The position numbers and the translations under genes were made by a program. The notes below the pieces were generated by a model. That model saw nothing but the letters and a program-made list of their open reading frames with translations, did not search any database and was not told the DNA's origin. From the NCBI RefSeq assembly GCF_002217755.1, contig NZ_BCFL01000017.1, positions 772,442-836,441 of the forward strand: a stretch of 64,000 nucleotides of DNA, given 5' to 3'. This DNA comes from Streptomyces hyaluromycini. GTDB taxonomy: Bacteria > Actinomycetota > Actinomycetes > Streptomycetales > Streptomycetaceae. Below, in pieces: positions 8,553 through 22,766 of the stretch; the stretch's first letter is position 1; each line of letters begins with the position of its first letter.

Positions 8553-8603
8553 GTCGTAGCCCGGTCGCTGGTGCATCCCCCGTCGCCAGCGATCGGGCCT
8601 TTT
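8553..8603 (+). ncRNA. Candidate small RNA with C-rich loop and intrinsic terminator
   Basis: A 13-bp stem (GCCCGGTCGCTGG at 8559-8571 with its complement at 8586-8598, one G-U pair) encloses a 14-base loop holding CCCCC and is followed by TTTT. With a promoter-like sequence just upstream, this could be a 50-nt transcript whose loop can pair with G-rich ribosome-binding sites. It could equally be only the terminator of the upstream nSTAND gene, which ends about 105 bases before it. Confidence 0.4.
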
Positions 8604-8655
8604 CATGCCCTGCCGCATGAACCACACCCCATGGCACCAGGCTCCATGAACGTAA

Positions 8656-8687
8656 AAGACCCCCGATCCATCCGGACCGGGGGTCTT
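8656..8687 (-). terminator. Intrinsic terminator of tRNA-Ile
   Basis: Arms AAGACCCCCG (8656-8665) and CGGGGGTCTT (8678-8687) pair perfectly; on the minus strand the stem runs into a T-run. It lies 8 bases beyond the 3' end of the tRNA. Confidence 0.85.
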
Positions 8688-8695
8688 CGTGCTGG

Positions 8696-8769
8696 TGGGG
8701 CTAACAGGATTTGAACCTGTGGCCTCATCCTTATCAGGGATGCGCTCTAACCAACTGAGCTATAGCCCC
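8696..8769 (-). tRNA. tRNA-Ile (anticodon GAT)
   Basis: A 74-base cloverleaf is read on the minus strand: acceptor GGGGCTA/TAGCCCC, D-arm AGCTCAGTTGGTTAGAGC, anticodon arm CATCC-CTGATAA-GGATG with GAT at the centre, and T-arm ending GGTTCAAATCC. The discriminator base is A and CCA is not encoded. It follows gyrA and the DUF3566 gene, as in other actinobacterial origins. The tRNA-Ala often found next to it is absent here; a terminator follows instead. Confidence 0.97.
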
Positions 8770-8880
8770 GCCGCGCTCTGCGGTGTGTGTCCCGCGCGCT
8801 GACTCCTGAAGATTAGCGCACGACCGGGGCAGTCCCAAAATCGGTTGTCGGGGGAGCGTCAGGAGAGGTTTGAACTCCGG

Positions 8881-9675
8881 TTACTCGTCCTCGGCCAAGG
8901 TCAGCTCGATGCCGCCGACGAAGCCGGCGGAGAGGTTGTAGATGAACGCGCCGAGGGTCGCCAGCGCCGTCGCGAGGACGACGTCGATGACCGCGATGAT
9001 CGCCGTGAACGTCAGGACGTGCGGCAGAGAGAGGAACGACTGGAGGTCGAAGCCGTTCGACTCGTTCGAACCGGTGGCCTCCGAGATGGTGCCGCCGACC
9101 GTCGAGAACACGCCCATCGCGTCCAGGACCATCCACAGCACCGCCGCCGCCACGATCGAGCAGATGCCCAGCGCGATGGAGAGCAGGAAGCTGACCTTCA
9201 TCACCGACCAGGGGTCGGCCTTGGCGACCCGCAGCCGGGCCTTGCGGGTGCGCGGGGCGGTGCGCGTACCGGCGCCGGTACGCGGCCGCCGTACGGCCCC
9301 CGAGGGCGCCTGTGCGGCCTGCGCGGGCTGCCCCGCCGGGTAGGCCTGCGGCGGGTGGTAGGGCCCGGCGGGCTGCTCGGCTCGCCGTTCCCCGGGCAGC
9401 GGGGACGCGCCCTGCTGCTGCGGCTGCGCGGGCGCCGGCCGGTCGCCCGGCGCGGCCTGCCCTCGGGTGTCGGTCACAGATCCCCCCTGCGATCCCTGGG
9501 CGTCCGGCGCGGGCGCCTTCGCGGGCACCTTGATCGCCTTCAGCTGGGTCGTGTGCGTGTCCGCCTGCTGCGGCGCCGCACCGTCCCCGTCGGACGCGGC
9601 GGAGCCACGGCCGCCGCCGTCCGCATCCGTACCCGTCGAGGTACCGGCCGATCCGGCGCCCGTGGCTCCGCTCAC
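8881..9675 (-). CDS. DUF3566 membrane protein downstream of gyrA
   Basis: This 264-residue protein has a long disordered Pro/Gln/Ala-rich N-terminus (about residues 1-145), then a basic stretch (RTRKARLRVAKADPWSVMK) leading into two hydrophobic helices, at roughly 155-180 and 215-245. This is the usual DUF3566 plan and its usual position, directly after gyrA (18 bases). The function is unknown; the mycobacterial counterpart lies in the same place and is linked to the cell envelope and division. The start is GTG 9675 after GAGGAGAG. Confidence 0.85.
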   Translation of the reverse strand: MSGATGAGSAGTSTGTDADGGGRGSAASDGDGAAPQQADTHTTQLKAIKVPAKAPAPDAQGSQGGSVTDTRGQAAPGDRPAPAQPQQQGASPLPGERRAEQPAGPYHPPQAYPAGQPAQAAQAPSGAVRRPRTGAGTRTAPRTRKARLRVAKADPWSVMKVSFLLSIALGICSIVAAAVLWMVLDAMGVFSTVGGTISEATGSNESNGFDLQSFLSLPHVLTFTAIIAVIDVVLATALATLGAFIYNLSAGFVGGIELTLAEDE

Positions 9676-9693
9676 GATGACTCTCTCCTCGTG

Positions 9694-12288
<2,595 letters not shown>

Positions 12289-12330
12289 AGCTGGTCAAGA
12301 TCCTTCCTGGTGCGGTCAGCTGAGACCGAC

Positions 12331-14774
<2,444 letters not shown>

Positions 14775-15302
14775 TCACCCGTAGGTATCGCCGGGACCGG
14801 TGCTCCCGGGGGCGCGCAACGGGCCGTAGCGCCGGGCCGGACCGCCCGGATTGAGCACCTTGATCATGCGTACGGTGCCGTGCCCCAGGTCCTCGTTCAG
14901 GCGGGCGACCAGCGCGGGTGCCAGATGGCGCAGCTGGGTCGCCCAGGCCGTCGAGTCGCACTGCACGACCAGCACGCGCTCGTCCTCGTCGTAGCGCTGC
15001 GGCACACAGTGGTTGGCCAGATCGTCACCGACGATCTCCGGCCAGCGGCCCATCACCCCGCCCACCGCGGCCGGCGTCTCCCAGCCCCGCTCGGTGATCA
15101 GCCGGTTGATCGCGGAACCCAGCGCCATCGGGTCGCGGCCGTCGGCGCGCGCCCCGGAGCGCAGGCCACCGCGCCGCGCCTGCTTCTTCTGCTGCGCCGC
15201 GTCCCCACGCGCGCGTGCCGCCTCCTTGGCCGCCCTGAGCGCCACGCGCGCGAGGTCGACACCGGAGGGTTCGTTCCCGGGCGCCGGTCCGTCGGTGCTC
15301 AT
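14775..15302 (-). CDS. dciA: DciA-like DUF721 protein, probable helicase loader
   Basis: This 175-residue protein has a basic, Lys/Arg-rich N-terminal half ([11 protein letters not shown]) and a C-terminal DUF721/KH-like domain from about residue 70 ([26 protein letters not shown]). DciA is the ancestral factor that recruits or loads the replicative helicase DnaB in bacteria that lack DnaC; actinobacteria use it. It is immediately downstream of recF with an ATGA overlap, so it is translationally coupled. It ends in a 20-residue Gly/Pro-rich tail. Confidence 0.88.
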   Translation of the reverse strand: MSTDGPAPGNEPSGVDLARVALRAAKEAARARGDAAQQKKQARRGGLRSGARADGRDPMALGSAINRLITERGWETPAAVGGVMGRWPEIVGDDLANHCVPQRYDEDERVLVVQCDSTAWATQLRHLAPALVARLNEDLGHGTVRMIKVLNPGGPARRYGPLRAPGSTGPGDTYG

Positions 15303-16420
15303 GCCCGCTCCACCGTCCCGTCGGCCACCGCGTAGCGCGTACCCGTGAGGATGTGCGGTACGTCGTCGTCCACAGCGGCGGTGACCAGCACCTGCTCCCC
15401 GGGCGCGACCAGCTCCGCCAGCCGCTCCCGGCGCCGCGCGTCGAGTTCGGCGAACACGTCGTCGAGCACCAGCACCGGCTCGTTCCCCTCGGCCCGCAGC
15501 AGGTCGTACGACGCGAGGCGCAGCGCCAGCGCGTACGACCAGGACTCGCCGTGCGAGGCGTACCCCTTCGCGGGCAGCTGCCCCAGCTTGAGGACCAGGT
15601 CGTCGCGGTGCGGGCCGACCAGCGTCACACCCCGCTCGATCTCCTGCTTGCGGGCGTCCGCCAGGGCCGCCATCAGCTGGGTGTACAGGTCCTCGCGCGT
15701 ATGGGCCTCGCCGGGCGCCGACGGCTTGTACTCCAGCGCGACGGGACCGCCGCCCGGCGCCAGCTGCTCGTACGCCTTGTCGGCAAGGGGCTGGATCGCG
15801 GCGACCAGGTCGAGCCGCTGGGCGAGCAGCTCGGCACCCACGCGCGCGAGGTGCTGGTCCCACACGTCGAGCGTGGACAGGTCCATGGAGCGGCCGCCGT
15901 GCCGCCGGGCGAGGGCCGCGGTCTTCAGCAGGGTGTTCCGCTGCTTCAGCACCCGCTCGTAGTCGGACCGCACGCCCGCCATCCGCGGCGACCGCGCGGT
16001 GATCAGCTCGTCCAGGAAGCGGCGCCGCTCGCCGGGATCGCCCTTCACCAGCGCGAGGTCCTCCGGCGCGAACAGCACGGTCCGTACGATCCCCAGCACG
16101 TCACGCGGCCTGACCTGCGAGGACCTGTTGATGCGGGCGCGGTTGGCCTTGCCGGGGGTGAGCTCCAGCTCGACCAGCTGCTGCCGGTCGCCCTGCCGGA
16201 CCTGCGCCCGGATGACCGCCCGGTCGGCGCCCATGCGGACCAGGGGGGCGTCGGTCGCGACCCGGTGGCTGCCGAGGGTCGCGAGATAGCCGACGGCCTC
16301 CACGAGGTTGGTCTTGCCCTGGCCGTTGGGGCCGACGAAGGCGGTGACGCCCGGGTCGAGCGGGACCTCGACCCGGGCATAGGAACGGAAGTCGGCCAGC
16401 GACAGATGCGTGACGTGCAT
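15299..16420 (-). CDS. recF: DNA replication and repair protein RecF
   Basis: This 373-residue SMC-like ATPase has Walker [10 protein letters not shown] at about 30-38, a signature-type region [10 protein letters not shown], and Walker [13 protein letters not shown] followed by the D-loop. RecF binds gapped DNA at stalled forks and helps RecO/RecR load RecA. The position between gnd/dnaN and dciA/gyrB is the conserved actinobacterial order. The ATG at 16420 is 39 bases after the gnd stop and the 3' end overlaps dciA by 4 bases. Confidence 0.96.
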   Translation of the reverse strand: MHVTHLSLADFRSYARVEVPLDPGVTAFVGPNGQGKTNLVEAVGYLATLGSHRVATDAPLVRMGADRAVIRAQVRQGDRQQLVELELTPGKANRARINRSSQVRPRDVLGIVRTVLFAPEDLALVKGDPGERRRFLDELITARSPRMAGVRSDYERVLKQRNTLLKTAALARRHGGRSMDLSTLDVWDQHLARVGAELLAQRLDLVAAIQPLADKAYEQLAPGGGPVALEYKPSAPGEAHTREDLYTQLMAALADARKQEIERGVTLVGPHRDDLVLKLGQLPAKGYASHGESWSYALALRLASYDLLRAEGNEPVLVLDDVFAELDARRRERLAELVAPGEQVLVTAAVDDDVPHILTGTRYAVADGTVERA

Positions 16421-16459
16421 GGGTGTTTCGCCGACCTCCCCGTGACCTGCTACTTCGTC

Positions 16460-17335
16460 TTACTTCGCCGCTACGGCGTGACCGCCGAACTGGTTGCGCA
16501 GCGCGGCGATCATCTTCATCTGCGGCGAGTCCTCCTGCCGGGAGGCGAACCGCGCGAACAGCGAGGCGGTGATCGCGGGCAGCGGCACCGCGTTGTCTAT
16601 CGCGGCCTCCACAGTCCACCGGCCCTCGCCGGAGTCCTGTGCATAACCCTTCAGCTTGTCCAGGTGCTCGTCCCCGTCGAGGGCGTTCACCGCGAGGTCG
16701 AGCAGCCAGGAACGGATGACCGTCCCTTCCTGCCAGGAGCGGAAGACCTCGCGCACGTCCGTGACGGAGTCGACCTTCTCGAGCAGCTCCCAGCCCTCAG
16801 CGTAGGCCTGCATCATCGCGTACTCGATGCCGTTGTGGACCATCTTCGCGAAGTGGCCCGCGCCGACCTTGCCGGCGTGCACCGAACCGAAGTCGCCCTC
16901 GGGCTTCAGCGCGTCGAAGACCGGCCGGACCTTCTCGACGTGCTCGGCATCGCCGCCGTACATCAGCGCGTAGCCGTTCTCCAGGCCCCAGACACCGCCG
17001 GAGACCCCGCAGTCGACGAAGCCGATGCCCTTGGCAGCCAGCTCCTCGGCGTGCCTCTCGTCGTCCGTCCAGCGGGAGTTGCCGCCGTCGACGACCACGT
17101 CACCGGGCTCCAGGAGCTCGGCCAGTTCGTCGATCGTGGACTGCGTCGGCGCCCCGGCCGGGACCATCACCCACACCACACGCGGCCCGGTGAGCTTGCC
17201 CACAAGCTCTTCCAGGCTGTGGACATCGGCGAGGTCCGGGTTGCGGTCGTATCCGACGACGGTGTGGCCCGCGCGGCGGATCCGCTCGCGCATGTTGCCG
17301 CCCATCTTGCCGAGGCCGACGAGACCGAGCTCCAT
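16460..17335 (-). CDS. gnd: 6-phosphogluconate dehydrogenase, short form
   Basis: This 291-residue protein starts MELGLVGLGKMGGNM, a Rossmann NAD(P) motif, and carries VDGGNSRW and the catalytic GVSGGVWG and HNGIEYAMMQ motifs. The length matches the short decarboxylating GndA/YqeC class rather than the 470-residue enzyme. It makes ribulose-5-phosphate and reduced cofactor in the pentose phosphate pathway. Its place between dnaN and recF is usual in Streptomyces and suggests cotranscription with replication genes. A TTGCGGTGTGGCAGG leader with weak ribosome-binding sequence precedes the ATG. Confidence 0.93.
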   Translation of the reverse strand: MELGLVGLGKMGGNMRERIRRAGHTVVGYDRNPDLADVHSLEELVGKLTGPRVVWVMVPAGAPTQSTIDELAELLEPGDVVVDGGNSRWTDDERHAEELAAKGIGFVDCGVSGGVWGLENGYALMYGGDAEHVEKVRPVFDALKPEGDFGSVHAGKVGAGHFAKMVHNGIEYAMMQAYAEGWELLEKVDSVTDVREVFRSWQEGTVIRSWLLDLAVNALDGDEHLDKLKGYAQDSGEGRWTVEAAIDNAVPLPAITASLFARFASRQEDSPQMKMIAALRNQFGGHAVAAK

Positions 17336-17460
17336 CAGTTGGTTCCTTAGGTTGCGGTGTGGCAGGAGGGACACGTTCGTGCCCGCGTCCGAGCCTAATC
17401 CCGGCCCTTTGCGCACAGTTGTGGGCATAGCCGCTCACCTGGGGAAACCCACCGGGCCTC

Positions 17461-17493
17461 GGTGCCGGATACCCACAGGGGGCACCCGGCACC
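17461..17493. terminator. Hairpin downstream of dnaN
   Basis: GGTGCCGG (17461-17468) pairs with CCGGCACC (17486-17493) in the dnaN-gnd gap. A perfect DnaA box TGTGGACAA lies just beside it at 17503-17511, next to the dnaN stop. Confidence 0.5.
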
Positions 17494-17512
17494 GTGCACA
17501 GCTGTGGACAAC

Positions 17513-18643
17513 TCAGCCGCTGAGCCGCACCGGCATGATCAGGTACTTGTACGCCTCGTCCGCCTCGGCATCCACCGCCGGCTTCCCGCTCAGCAGCGCC
17601 GGCTTCGTGGACGTCGTGAACGACAGCTGCGCCACCGGCGAGTCGATCGCGCTCAGGCCGTCCAGCAGGAACGTCGGGTTGAAGGCGATCGAGATGTCGT
17701 CGCCCTCCAGCTGCGCGTCGACCCTTTCCACAGCCTGTGCGTCGTCGCTGGAACCGGCCTCCAGGATCAGCACACCCTGCTCGAAGCTGAGCCGCACCGG
17801 CGTGTTCCGCTCGGCGACCAGGGCGACGCGCTTGACGGCCTCGACGAAGGGGGCGGTCTCGATCACGGCGACGGAGTTGAACTCGGTCGGGAAGAGCGTG
17901 CGGTACTTCGGCAGGTCGCCTTCGAGCAGCCGCGTGGTCGTACGGCGGCCGGCGCCCTCGAAGCCGATGAGCCCCTCGCCCGCGCCGGAGCCGGAGAGGG
18001 CCAGGATGACGCTGTCGCCGCTCGTGAGGGCCTTGGCGGTGTCCAGGAGCGTCTTGGCGGGCACCAGGGCGACCGCGGAGGCCTCCGGGTTCTCCGGCTT
18101 CCACAGGAACTCGCGGACCGCGAAGCGGTAGCGGTCGGTGGAGGCCAGGGTGACCGTGTCGCCCTCGATCTCGATGCGCACACCGGTCAGCACCGGCAGC
18201 GTGTCGTCACGCCCGGCGGCGATGGCCACCTGGGAGACCGCGGAGGCGAAGACCTCACCCGGGACCGTGCCCGTCGCGTTCGGCATCTGCGGCAGGGACG
18301 GGTACTCCTCCACCGGCAGGGTGTGCAGCGTGAACCGGGACGATCCACAGACCACCACGGCCCGTACACCGTCCGTGGAAATCTCCACCGGCCGGTTGGG
18401 GAGCGCACGGCAGATGTCGGCGAGCAGCCGGCCGGAGACGAGCACCGTGCCCTCCTCCTCGACCTCGGTCTCGACGCTGACCCGCGCGGAGACCTCGTAG
18501 TCGAAGCTGGACAGGCTCAGCTGGCCGTCCTCGGCCTTCAGGAGCAGGCCGGCGAGGACCGGCGCCGGCGGACGGGCCGGGAGGCTGCGTGCCGCCCAGG
18601 CCACTGCCTCCGCGAGTACGTCGCGTTCCACCCGGATCTTCAC
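17513..18643 (-). CDS. dnaN: DNA polymerase III sliding clamp (beta subunit)
   Basis: This 376-residue protein has the three-fold repeated clamp fold, starting VKIRVERDVLAEAV and ending in the conserved MPVRL-SG tail that contributes to the protein-binding cleft. The dimeric ring holds the polymerase on DNA. The GTG start at 18643 has AGGAGG about 10 bases upstream and gives the standard length; the open frame continues into oriC but has no other start with a ribosome-binding site. It is the first gene left of oriC. Confidence 0.97.
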   Translation of the reverse strand: MKIRVERDVLAEAVAWAARSLPARPPAPVLAGLLLKAEDGQLSLSSFDYEVSARVSVETEVEEEGTVLVSGRLLADICRALPNRPVEISTDGVRAVVVCGSSRFTLHTLPVEEYPSLPQMPNATGTVPGEVFASAVSQVAIAAGRDDTLPVLTGVRIEIEGDTVTLASTDRYRFAVREFLWKPENPEASAVALVPAKTLLDTAKALTSGDSVILALSGSGAGEGLIGFEGAGRRTTTRLLEGDLPKYRTLFPTEFNSVAVIETAPFVEAVKRVALVAERNTPVRLSFEQGVLILEAGSSDDAQAVERVDAQLEGDDISIAFNPTFLLDGLSAIDSPVAQLSFTTSTKPALLSGKPAVDAEADEAYKYLIMPVRLSG

Positions 18644-18799
18644 CGTAAGCCCGCCTCCTGCTGTTGCCGGGGCTTCTCGCCCTGCTGCGTCTTCGTCGTC
18701 TGTCTCGGTGTCGTCGGCCCTGGGGAGGGGAAGAACACCGGGGACCAGTCTGACGCACCGCACTGACAGCTGGTGCCTCTCGGGGTCAAGTCGTGACGA

Positions 18800-19380
18800 G
18801 GCGCGGTCAGAGGCCGGAGAGCGAGTTGTGCACAGGGCCCTCTTCGAAACGGATTCCCAGCTCTCTCTAGTTGTCAGTAGTAGTAGGGCCTGTGGATACC
18901 GTGGATAACCTCGTTTGCCCAGCTCAGGGCCAAGATTTTGTCCACTGCCCCTGTGGGTGGCACCGGTGGACAACTGGGTGTCGCTGTGGAGAACAGAAAG
19001 TTCTGCACACGCCATGCACAGCCCGAGGGGAGTTCTCCCCAACACCGTCCCCAGCTTTACCCACCTTTCCCACAGCCCAACCCGGCAGCTTCGTGTGACG
19101 CCTTTCACTCGACTCGGTGAGGAGGCGCGTCGCGTTGCCGAACAGTGGACAGCGGTGTGGAGAAGCTGGGGATCGCTGGGGACAACCGCCCCTCAGCCTG
19201 TGGGCTACCGGTGGACAACTTCATGCACAGCCTGTGGATCTTTTCGTCGTCCACAGTCTGTGGAGATCCGTTGTCCACGATTCCACAGCCACCTGAGCTG
19301 CCCCGATGCGCTTTCAACCCCCAGCCTGTGGACGACGCTCGGGACAACTTCACAGTCCCCAGGGTGTGGACGCAAGAAAG
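18800..19380. other. oriC: Chromosomal replication origin oriC
   Basis: The dnaN-dnaA intergenic region holds many 9-bp DnaA boxes close to TTGTCCACA in both orientations. Clear ones are at 18826, 18891, 18900, 18938, 18965, 18985, 19144, 19156, 19177, 19210, 19233, 19247, 19259, 19271, 19327 and 19365. They fall in two groups separated by a box-poor stretch around 19020-19140. The lack of a long AT-rich unwinding block and the large number of boxes are typical of Streptomyces oriC. Upstream of 18800, dnaN leader sequence occupies 18644-18799. Confidence 0.95.
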
Positions 19381-19430
19381 TCGGCAAATCTGTGGAGGAC
19401 GCCCGTAACCAGGCCGGTAATCGAACAGCC

Positions 19431-19492
19431 TGCGCCCCGAAGGGGCGCGGGGAACTGCGCGACCAGCCCCCGCCGAGCCCGCAGCGGACCAC
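19431..19492. repeat. Dispersed structured intergenic repeat, copy 2
   Basis: TGCGCCCCGAAGGGGCGCG is followed by GGGG, GCGCGACCAGCCCCC and CCCGCAGC. It shares these blocks in the same order with copy 1 at 3331 but lacks the inner hairpin. It lies between the last DnaA box and the dnaA terminator. Confidence 0.7.
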
Positions 19493-19516
19493 TCCCGGAA
19501 CCACCCCAGGACGCCA

Positions 19517-19550
19517 AAAGGCGCCCCCGGGATCTCTCCCAAGGGCGCCC
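19517..19550 (-). terminator. dnaA: dnaA terminator
   Basis: On the minus strand AGGGCGCCC pairs with GGGCGCCTT across a loop that itself can fold (GGG...CCC), and TTTT follows. It begins 29 bases after the dnaA stop and separates dnaA transcription from oriC. Confidence 0.6.
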
Positions 19551-19579
19551 TGAACGCCGTAGAACCGTCGGCTACACCA

Positions 19580-21496
19580 CTAGCCGTTCTTGATGCGGTT
19601 GGTCAGCTCTGTCACCTGGTTGTAGATCGACCGCCGCTCCGCCATCAGCGCCCGGATCTTCCGGTCGGCGTGCATCACGGTCGTGTGGTCCCGGTTCCCG
19701 AACTGCGCCCCGATCTTCGGCAGCGACAGATCCGTCAGCTCCCGGCACAGGTACATCGCGATCTGCCGCGCCGTGACCAGCTGCCGGCCGCGCGAACTGC
19801 CGCACAGGTCCTCGACGGTGAGCCCGAAGTAGTCCGCGGTCGCCGCCATGATCGCCGTGGCGCTGATCTCCGGCGTGGAGTCCTGCCCCCCGGGGATCAG
19901 GTCCTTCAGCACGATCTCGGTCAGTCCGAGATCGACCGGCTGCCGGTTGAGCGACGCGAACGCCGTCACCCGGATCAGCGCGCCCTCCAGCTCACGGATG
20001 TTGCGCGAGATGCGGGAGGCGATGAACTCCAGGACCTCCGGCGGCGCGTTCAGCTGCTCCTGCACCGCCTTCTTGCGGAGGATCGCGATCCGCGTCTCCA
20101 GCTCCGGCGGCTGGACGTCGGTGATCAGACCCCACTCGAACCGGTTCCGCAGCCGGTCCTCCAGCGTGACCAGCTGCTTGGGCGGCCGGTCGCTGGAGAG
20201 CACGATCTGCTTGTTCGCGTTGTGGAGCGTGTTGAAGGTGTGGAAGAACTCCTCCTGCGTCGACTCCTTGTCCGCGAGGAACTGGATGTCGTCGACGAGC
20301 AGGATGTCCATCTCGCGGTAGCGCTTGCGGAAGCTGTCGCCCTTGCCGTCGCGGATGGAGTTGATGAACTCGTTGGTGAACTCCTCCGAACTCACGTACC
20401 GCACCCGGGTGCCCGGGTAGAGGCTGCGCGCGTAGTGCCCGATCGCGTGCAGCAGGTGCGTCTTGCCGAGTCCCGACTCCCCGTAGATGAAGAGGGGGTT
20501 GTACGCCTTGGCGGGCGCCTCGGCGACGGCGACCGCGGCCGCGTGCGCGAAGCGGTTGGACGCGCCGATGACGAACGTGTCGAAGAGGTACTTCGGGTTC
20601 AGGCGGGCGGTCGGTTCACCGGGGCCGCCAGCCGGCGCGGACTTCGCGCCGTGTGGTCCGGGCCCGCCGGCGCTCGGCAGGTCCGGCCGTCCGGGACCGC
20701 CCCGGTGCCCCTGGCCCGGCCCGCCCGAGGACTCGGGCAGCTCACGGCGCCCGGAGTCCCGGTCGTAGTCGGACCGGTCGTAGTCGGGTCGCTCATAGTC
20801 CGACCGGTCGTAGTCGGGGCGCGGCGGTTCGTACTCCGCGCGCTGCTGCTCGTACGGCGGCCGCGCCGGCGGCTGCTGCGGGCGGTACTCCTGGCCGTAG
20901 GAGTCCTGGCCGCCGTAGCCGTCCGAGCGGTACGCGTCCTGGGACGGTGAGGCATAGGGGTCGCGCTCGGGGAAGCCGAGCCGCGGCTGCTGCCAGCCGT
21001 ACTCGTCCTGTCCGGGGCGCGGCCAGGCGCCGGGCTCGGGGCGCTGGTACTCGGAGGGGTAGGCGGGGCGGGCGGTGGGGAGCTGGTCGCGTCCGCCCTG
21101 GTCCGGCAGCTGGTCGGCGCGGTGACGGCCGTACCCTCCGTCGTACTGCGACGACGGGAGCTCGGGCTCCTCGTAACGCTGTGTCTTCACGGGGGGAGCC
21201 GGCGGGGCCGGGGGCTCGCCGGCGGACTCGTCCACGGTGATCGCGATCCGGATCGGGCGCCCGCACTCGCGGCTCAGGGTCTCGCTGACGATCGGTGCGA
21301 GACGGCCCTCCAGTACGTTCTTCGCGAACTCGTTCGGTACGGCGAGCAGGGCGGTGTCCGCGACCAGCGCGAGTGGCTGGCAGCGTCGGATCCAGTGTTC
21401 GTCCTTCGTCTCCACCCCCTGGCCGCGGCCCTCACCGAGGAGCTGCTCCAGTACTCGTGGCCACACTGCGGCAAGATCGGCAGGTACGTCAGCCAC
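19580..21496 (-). CDS. dnaA: Chromosomal replication initiator DnaA
   Basis: This 638-residue protein has domain I (residues about 1-85), a very long disordered domain II (about 90-300), the AAA+ domain III with Walker A GESGLGKT at 339-346, Walker [11 protein letters not shown] near 395, and domain IV ending with the DnaA-box recognition motif [15 protein letters not shown]. The length far exceeds the roughly 470 residues of E. coli DnaA because of domain II, as in other Streptomyces. The GTG 21496 start gives the family N-terminus [12 protein letters not shown]. Two DnaA boxes in its promoter region fit autoregulation. Confidence 0.98.
   Translation of the reverse strand: MADVPADLAAVWPRVLEQLLGEGRGQGVETKDEHWIRRCQPLALVADTALLAVPNEFAKNVLEGRLAPIVSETLSRECGRPIRIAITVDESAGEPPAPPAPPVKTQRYEEPELPSSQYDGGYGRHRADQLPDQGGRDQLPTARPAYPSEYQRPEPGAWPRPGQDEYGWQQPRLGFPERDPYASPSQDAYRSDGYGGQDSYGQEYRPQQPPARPPYEQQRAEYEPPRPDYDRSDYERPDYDRSDYDRDSGRRELPESSGGPGQGHRGGPGRPDLPSAGGPGPHGAKSAPAGGPGEPTARLNPKYLFDTFVIGASNRFAHAAAVAVAEAPAKAYNPLFIYGESGLGKTHLLHAIGHYARSLYPGTRVRYVSSEEFTNEFINSIRDGKGDSFRKRYREMDILLVDDIQFLADKESTQEEFFHTFNTLHNANKQIVLSSDRPPKQLVTLEDRLRNRFEWGLITDVQPPELETRIAILRKKAVQEQLNAPPEVLEFIASRISRNIRELEGALIRVTAFASLNRQPVDLGLTEIVLKDLIPGGQDSTPEISATAIMAATADYFGLTVEDLCGSSRGRQLVTARQIAMYLCRELTDLSLPKIGAQFGNRDHTTVMHADRKIRALMAERRSIYNQVTELTNRIKNG
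20761..20820. repeat. In-frame tandem repeat in DnaA domain II
   Basis: The coding sequence repeats units of about 12-24 bases that translate to [19 protein letters not shown] (minus strand). The repeats add a Tyr/Asp/Arg-rich patch to the linker. Such repeats change length easily by slippage. Confidence 0.7.
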
Positions 21497-21631
21497 AGGG
21501 CACGCTCTCTCACAGGTCCCACGAACGTGTGGTTCGAGGACGGGTCGGGATGAATATCGGGTCGGGCGGGGATAAAGGAACGAATCGGAGTTCAGCCACG
21601 GTAGTCAGCGTGGCGGGTGCGGTTCAAGTTG

Positions 21632-21652
21632 TTGTCCCCAGCCTGTGGATAG
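21632..21652. promoter_or_regulatory. DnaA boxes in the dnaA promoter region
   Basis: TTGTCCCCA (21632-21640) and TGTGGATAG (21644-21652) face each other with a 3-base gap in the dnaA-rpmH divergent region (21497-21870). Autoregulation by DnaA through boxes in this position is known for Streptomyces. No gene is seen in the rest of this 374-base stretch, which must hold the promoters for dnaA and rpmH. Confidence 0.75.
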
Positions 21653-21870
21653 TGTCTCTCCGTCACTGCTGGTTTGACCGAATGGCGTAGCCCCGCGTAC
21701 CGTAACCAGGTCGAGTTGTCGATGGCTGCTGCCGCCTGCCTCCGATGGGCACAGATCGCTGAAGGTGATCGGGAAGCGGTGCACTCGGGCGTGATGCGAG
21801 CTACTCGTGGGCGCACGGTGACAGCCAGGATGGCACCCGCCACCACCGATTTGATTTCTGGAGCCCCCGA

Positions 21871-22008
21871 GTGAGCAAGCGCACCTTCCAGCCGAACAAC
21901 CGTCGTCGCGCGAAGACCCACGGCTTCCGCCTGCGGATGCGCACCCGTGCCGGCCGCGCGATTCTCGCGAACCGTCGTGCCAAGGGTCGCGCCAGCCTGT
22001 CCGCCTGA
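21871..22008 (+). CDS. rpmH: Ribosomal protein bL34
   Basis: This 45-residue, strongly basic protein begins at GTG 21871 with [18 protein letters not shown] and continues [21 protein letters not shown], the invariant L34 sequence. It is one of the smallest ribosomal proteins of the large subunit. It is the first gene of the rpmH-rnpA-yidD-yidC-jag operon divergent from dnaA. It is easily missed because of its size and GTG start. Confidence 0.98.
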   Translation: MSKRTFQPNNRRRAKTHGFRLRMRTRAGRAILANRRAKGRASLSA

Positions 22009-22029
22009 TCCCGATCAGGTCATGACGTC

Positions 22030-22401
22030 GTGCTGCCTACCGAGCATCGGCTGAGGCGGCGCGAGGATTTCGCGACCGCGGTTCGACGGGGGCGCCGGGC
22101 AGGCCGCCCGTCCCTCGTCGTCCACCTTCGTAGCGGTGCCACGGACCCGCACGCGCCTGGGGAGAGCGCTCCCCCGACGCGTGCGGGTTTCGTCGTGAGC
22201 AAGGCCGTGGGTGGTGCCGTTGTGCGCAACACAGTGAAGCGCAGACTGCGCCATCTGATGCGTGAGCGAGTCGCCCTGTTTCCCCCCGGTAGCCTGGTAG
22301 TCGTACGAGCGCTGCCCGGAGCGGGCGACGCCGACCATGCACAGCTGGCCCGAGACCTGGATGCCGCCATCGAGCGGCTGCTGGGAGGGGGCGCGCGATG
22401 A
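22030..22401 (+). CDS. rnpA: Ribonuclease P protein component
   Basis: This 123-residue basic protein starts at GTG 22030 ([14 protein letters not shown]) and has the RNase P signature [18 protein letters not shown] near residues 60-77. It binds the catalytic RNA subunit and helps recognise the 5' leader of pre-tRNAs. It follows rpmH by 21 bases and overlaps yidD by four bases (ATGA), which implies coupled translation. Confidence 0.97.
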   Translation: MLPTEHRLRRREDFATAVRRGRRAGRPSLVVHLRSGATDPHAPGESAPPTRAGFVVSKAVGGAVVRNTVKRRLRHLMRERVALFPPGSLVVVRALPGAGDADHAQLARDLDAAIERLLGGGAR

Positions 22402-22763
22402 AGTACCCGCTGCTGGCTCTGATCAAGCTGTACCAGTGGACGATCAGTCCACTGTTGGGGCCGGTGTGCAAGTACTACCCGTCGTGCTCCCACTACGGCT
22501 ATACGGCCATCGACCGGCACGGTGCGATCAAGGGCACGGCACTCACGGCCTGGCGCATCCTGCGGTGCAATCCGTGGTCGCTCGGCGGTGTGGACCATGT
22601 TCCGCCGCGCAAGCGCCCGCGGTGGCACGAAATGCTGCGTGACGCCTGGCGTGCACGCAGGGGCGGGCCCTCCGCCGCCGAACCGGCCACCGAGGAGAAG
22701 CCTCCTTCCGAGCTTTCTTCGAGCCCGGCCGCAGAGACTTCGTCCCATGCCCAAGGAGCATGA
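22398..22763 (+). CDS. yidD: Membrane protein insertion efficiency factor YidD
   Basis: This 121-residue protein has the YidD hallmark sequence [20 protein letters not shown], an amphipathic helix followed by a conserved cysteine pair, then [19 protein letters not shown]. YidD is membrane-associated and helps YidC insert proteins; it is nearly always located between rnpA and yidC, as here. The last 40 residues are a poorly conserved acidic/Ala-rich tail. Confidence 0.95.
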   Translation: MKYPLLALIKLYQWTISPLLGPVCKYYPSCSHYGYTAIDRHGAIKGTALTAWRILRCNPWSLGGVDHVPPRKRPRWHEMLRDAWRARRGGPSAAEPATEEKPPSELSSSPAAETSSHAQGA

Positions 22764-22766
22764 TTA

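Noticed and set aside
8460..8700. A tRNA-Ala after tRNA-Ile
   Set aside because: No cloverleaf is present; a terminator follows the tRNA-Ile directly.
18644..19108. Extension of the dnaN frame into oriC
   Set aside because: The family N-terminus VKIRVERD begins at GTG 18643 with a good ribosome-binding site; the upstream frame crosses DnaA boxes.
20761..20820. Short repeats in dnaA as a CRISPR-like array
   Set aside because: The units are in frame, have no spacers, and lie inside the DnaA coding sequence.
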